The notes beneath the pieces are model-generated. The model made no database searches and was not told the origin of the DNA. It saw nothing but the letters and a program-made list of their open reading frames with translations. DNA of 64,000 nt. Source: Actinomycetota bacterium (GTDB lineage: Bacteria > Actinomycetota > CADDZG01 > JAHWKV01 > JAOPZY01). The position numbers and the translations under genes were made by a program. Within the stretch, counting starts at the first letter, position 1; each line of letters starts with the position of its first letter. Below, piece after piece: positions 61,365 through 64,000 of this stretch. The DNA is taken from NCBI GenBank assembly GCA_035765775.1, contig DASTWV010000021.1:124001-188000 (forward strand). The letters are read 5' to 3'.

Positions 61365-62147
61365 CTACGGGTAGGGCAGCTCGGACGGGGCCACCGGGTC
61401 GGGGCCGGCTGGGGTGTCGCCGGCACCGTCCGGGGTGCCGTTGGCGCCGGCCGGGCCGCCGAGCGCCTGCTGGATGGCGTCGAGGAACACCTCCTCGGGC
61501 ACCGCCCCCAAGACCTCCAGCCGGTCGTTGATCACGATCTTGGGCACCGCCGACACGGCGTAGGCCTGCGCCATCTCGGGGAACTCCTGCGCCTCGATGG
61601 AGGCCGAGCGCACGTTCGGGCTCGCCAGCGCCAGCCGGTGGGCGGTCACGACCGCCCGGGGGCAGTGCGGTCAGGTGGGGGTGACGAAGACCTTCAGCTC
61701 GACGGGGGCGGGCAGCTGCGCCAGGGCCTCGACGGTCTCGGCGCTTAGGCCGTGGCCCGCCGCCGACCCGGCCGAGGCGATGGTCTCGATCAGCGAGGTG
61801 AACTCGTAGCCGTCGGGCAGGCCCACGAAGCGGACGCCGGCGTCCTCGGCGTCGGGGGTCCCGTTCGCTGGGGCGACCGAGAGCGTCGGCAGGCGGTTCA
61901 CGCCCCAGCGGGACGCCGCCTCGGGATCCTCCCGCACGTCCACGACCTTCAGGCGTAGGTGCTCGGACAGCGCCGCCAGCTCCTCGAGCAGCTCCTGGGC
62001 GGCGCCGCACGTCTCGCAGGTCTGCCGCCCGGGGACGTACAGTCCGGTGTCCGCCTCGGTGAACAGGCGCAGCTCGACGTCGCCGGCCAGCACCGTGGCA
62101 AACTGCTCCCGCAGGTAGGCGGAGTCCGTGTCGCTCAGAAAGGCCAT
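61365..62147 (-). CDS. Selenoprotein: two-domain thioredoxin/glutaredoxin-like protein disulfide oxidoreductase (UPHC)
   Basis: A 260-residue protein read through one in-frame TGA. Domain 1 (about 1-120) has CETC at 44-47; domain 2 (about 148-235) begins ELKVFVTPT, then TGA at 61673-61671 as residue 159, then PHCPRAVVTAHRLALAS. In homologs this reads TPTCPYCPRAV, so TGA replaces the N-terminal active-site Cys, giving UxxC with C162 as resolving residue. SAVPKIVINDRLEVLGAVPE is the cis-Pro region of domain 2. A hairpin with SECIS features follows the TGA. The architecture is that of PDO/glutaredoxin-like disulfide oxidoreductases. TGA is used as a normal stop in many neighbours. Shares its promoter region with the other selenoprotein gene. 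Confidence 0.85.
61640..61657 (-). promoter_or_regulatory. Bacterial SECIS-like hairpin downstream of TGA 61671-61673
   Basis: Minus strand: 13 bases after the TGA, GGGCGGT pairs with ACCGCCC (perfect 7-bp stem) around the loop CGTG. The loop starts 20 bases after the TGA with G in its second position, within the range of known bacterial SECIS elements. Confidence 0.75.
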
Positions 62148-62231
62148 GAGCCCAGCTTAGCCGGGAATGCAGCGGCGACTTCGCGACGTTATAACGGTGG
62201 AGACATAGGAAAAAGACGACAGGGAGAGGTC
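62148..62231. promoter_or_regulatory. Divergent promoter region between two selenoprotein genes
   Basis: An 84-base region with both starts outward. It contains TATAAC at about 62188-62195 (candidate -10 for the plus-strand gene) and AT-rich GGAAAAAGA just before the ribosome site GGGAGAGG. No palindrome is evident. Confidence 0.55.
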
Positions 62232-63617
62232 ATGGCTGAGCCGAAGCGGGGTCGGGACATCGTCAAAGAGGCCAGGGCGGAGGTCGAGCCTCTCGAACTG
62301 GAGCAGCTCAACGACATCATCCGGCGCCGGGAACCGGTGACCATCGTCGACGTCCGGGAGGGCGACGAGTGGCGGGCCGGGCACGTGCCGGGTGCCATCC
62401 ACATCCCCCGGGCCTACCTCGAGCTGCAGGTGGACGACGCCCTGCCGGACAAGGAGGCCCCCGTCATCCTGTACTGCGCCGGCGGCAACCGCTCCGCCAT
62501 GGCTGCCCGCACGCTGCGGCAGATGGGCTACACGAACCTGCGCTCGCTGACCCGGGGCTTCTCCGGCTGGCGGGACGGCGGGTTCAGCGTCGTCGTGCCC
62601 CGCAAATGGACGCCCGACCAGCGGGAGCGCTACTCACGCCACTTCACCCTCCCCGAGGTCGGCCAGGAGGGCCAGGCCAGGATCGCCGACGGCAAGGTGC
62701 TCGTGGTGGGGGCCGGCGGCCTCGGCGCGCCCGCCCTCTACTACCTGGCGGCGGCGGGGGTGGGCACGCTCGGCATCGTGGACTTCGACGCCGTGGACAT
62801 CTCCAACCTGCAGCGCCAGATCATCCACTCGACGTCGCGCATCGGGATGAACAAGGCCGAGAGCGCTCAGCAGACCATCAACGACCTGAACCCGGACGTC
62901 AACGTGCGGATCTGGACCGAGCGGCTGACCCCGGACAACGTCGAGGCCATCGTCTCGGACTTCGACGTGGTCATCGACGCCACCGACAACTTCTCCACCC
63001 GCTACATGGTGAACGAGGCGTGCGTGCGCCACGGCATCCCGTACGTCTACGGATCCATCTTCCGCTTCGAGGGCTACGCCAGCGTGTTCTGGCCCGCACA
63101 GGGGGCGCCGTGCTACCGCTGCTTCTATCCCGAGGCGGCCCCCGACAACCTGGCCCCCACTTGAAACGAGGCCGGGGTCCTGGGCGTGCTCCCAGGCATC
63201 GTCGGTGTTGTGCAGGCCAATGAGGCTCTGAAGATCCTCGTCGGCTACGGCGAGCCGCTCACCGGGCGGCTGCTGATGTTCGACGCCATGCAGACCAGCT
63301 TCCGCACCCTGAAGCTGCGCCGCGACCCGGAGTGCGCCACCTGCGGCGCCCACGCCGAGGCCTGGCAGGCATGGGAGGAGGGGCAGGCCGGGAAGTCAAG
63401 GGGGCCGGCGAAGGAGGCGGTGGCGGTGCGGATGGATTCGCTGCCGGCGGCTGGTCAGTCAGCTGCTGCGCCTGCAGCCGAGCCCGCCAGCGCCAATGGC
63501 GCCAATGGCGCCCATGACGCCGATGCCGCTCATGCGAACGGGGCGAAGGCGAAAGAAGGCAAGACCAAGGACAAGGCCAAGCACAAAGCAGGCAAGGCCG
63601 CTACCTCTTCCGTCTAG
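62232..63617 (+). CDS. Selenoprotein: rhodanese-MoeB/ThiF-type E1 adenylyltransferase with Sec at the conserved Cys
   Basis: A 461-residue protein read through TGA at 63162-63164 (residue 311). Order: rhodanese domain (about 15-125; VTIVDVREGDEW, active-site C82 in YCAGGNRS), then an E1/MoeB fold (about 128-375) with GAGGLG at 160-165, SNLQRQIIHST, DATDNFSTRY, zinc cysteines C294/C297 (CYRC) and C368/C371 (CATC). Between the zinc pairs the sequence is PDNLAPT-U-NEAGVLGVLPG; homologs read APSC-x-EAGVLG, so Sec replaces the conserved Cys that acts in acyl/persulfide transfer in MOCS3 and ThiF-like enzymes. A Lys/Ala-rich tail ends the protein. Rhodanese precedes the E1 domain, the reverse of MoeZ. 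ATG follows GGGAGAGG. Confidence 0.85.
63179..63196 (+). promoter_or_regulatory. Bacterial SECIS-like hairpin downstream of TGA 63162-63164
   Basis: 14 bases after the TGA, CCTGGG pairs with CCCAGG (6-bp stem) around the loop CGTGCT. The loop begins exactly 20 bases after the TGA and starts with CGTG, as in the other selenoprotein gene. Confidence 0.75.
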
Positions 63618-63664
63618 CCCTGGCTGGGCGGTTTCCGGTTCCGGCGCCGTCGGGGCTGGTCCCG

Positions 63665-63716
63665 ATTCTGTGTACGCCGGGGTGCCATCGCCAGGCACGC
63701 CCATGTGCACAGAATT
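63665..63716. repeat. Large imperfect hairpin between convergent genes
   Basis: ATTCTGTG and CACAGAAT are outer arms; GGGGTGCC and GGCACGCC lie inside with a short loop. About 50 bases, in the 147-base gap after the selenoprotein gene. Could be a bidirectional terminator or a REP-like element; only one copy seen. Confidence 0.5.
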
Positions 63717-63764
63717 CAAGTCACGACGAATTGTTCGACCGCCCCAGTCACCAGCGGCCGGGTG

Positions 63765-64000
63765 CTACGAGCCGAAATTGTCGAAGGTCGGGACGTCGGC
63801 GACGCCTGCGACCAGGGCAGGCGCCGGGTCGGTGATGGCCGCCGGGGTCCCGAAGTCGTAGTTCTCGACGGTGAAGGTCATCACCGGCGTTGCCGGCAAT
63901 GCGGTCCCGAAGGCACTGCCGAAACCATTCAGGAACTGCATCAGGGCGTGGTTCGCCGAGGCGAAGTCGTAGGTGATCATCATCCGCAACACCCGCCCCC
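63765..64000 (-). CDS. Hypothetical protein, probably 5'-truncated by the window edge
   Basis: An open frame of about 78 residues ending FDNFGS; the frame stays open to the end of the window, so the N-terminus may be missing (internal starts at 63992 GTG and 63983 ATG exist). The visible part (MITYDFASANHALMQFLNGF, PATPVMTFTVENYDFG) has no recognised domain. Codon use fits the neighbourhood. Confidence 0.4.
   Translation of the reverse strand, partial: GRVLRMMITYDFASANHALMQFLNGFGSAFGTALPATPVMTFTVENYDFGTPAAITDPAPALVAGVADVPTFDNFGS

Noticed and set aside
61365-61649. Annotating the two halves of the thioredoxin-like gene as separate proteins or a pseudogene
   Set aside because: Both halves are intact and in the same frame, the only change is at the active-site Cys, and a second unrelated gene next door shows the same pattern with a matching hairpin.
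61671-61673. In-frame TGA as evidence for a code in which TGA means Trp
   Set aside because: Many genes in the window end with TGA at sensible places, including 4-base GTGA/ATGA overlaps. The two internal TGAs are at Cys, not Trp, positions.

Overview
The window is 64 kb of very GC-rich, densely packed bacterial DNA. A WhiB-type iron-sulfur regulator (60211-60438), a furA-katG pair, an F420-type LLM oxidoreductase, many GTG starts and GTGA/ATGA start-stop overlaps all point to an actinobacterium, probably an uncultured or deep-branching one; the sequence does not settle the lineage. No rRNA, CRISPR array, insertion sequence or phage is seen. Two tRNA genes are present (Leu-TAG and Lys-CTT).

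Layout. 1-16 kb is mostly housekeeping: the 3' end of ftsH, an L,D-transpeptidase, thyX, a PIG-L deacetylase, a kelch-amidase fusion lipoprotein, a glyoxalase-II-like hydrolase, a RecB-like nuclease with an iron-sulfur motif, an OmpR-type two-component pair, a thioesterase, an M3 oligopeptidase and a HAD phosphatase. 16-19 kb holds an OafA acyltransferase-SGNH fusion followed by a free SGNH lipoprotein. 19-33 kb is a signalling and export region: two response regulators, a NarX-like kinase, an ABC ATPase and a receiver-adenylate cyclase fusion, divergent from a cyclic-nucleotide-binding protein, an FAD oxidoreductase, two FtsX-like permeases and a metallo-hydrolase. 33-42 kb has two more FtsX-like permeases, a LolD-like ATPase and a NarL-type two-component pair. 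42-46 kb has a GntR/YtrA-controlled ABC-2 exporter and a fatty-acid desaturase. 46-52 kb is a patchy accessory stretch with two decayed genes, an XRE/MmyB regulator, an alcohol dehydrogenase and a DUF2255 protein, ending at tRNA-Leu. 52-60 kb has katG-furA, an LLM oxidoreductase, a kinase/receiver pair, a decayed gene, tRNA-Lys, a superinfection-immunity-like protein and a degenerate receiver.

The most notable part is 60.4-63.6 kb. Two divergent genes sharing an 84-bp promoter region each contain one in-frame TGA, and in each the TGA falls exactly where the family has a key cysteine. In the thioredoxin-like protein (61365-62147, minus) it replaces the first Cys of the second CxxC, giving UPHC. 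In the rhodanese-MoeB/ThiF protein (62232-63617, plus) it replaces the conserved Cys of the S/TC-x-EAGVLG motif. Each TGA is followed by a short perfect hairpin whose apical loop begins exactly 20 nt after the TGA and starts with CGUG, as expected for a bacterial SECIS element. I read these as two selenoproteins forming a previously unlinked selenium-dependent thiol/sulfur-transfer module, together with a glutamate formiminotransferase gene that lacks a standard start codon.

Two families of short intergenic palindromic repeats are also present: a 49-50 bp nested palindrome in three copies and a 39 bp palindrome in two almost identical copies. Three genes look decayed (46.8-47.3, 52.1 and 58.5-59.1 kb).
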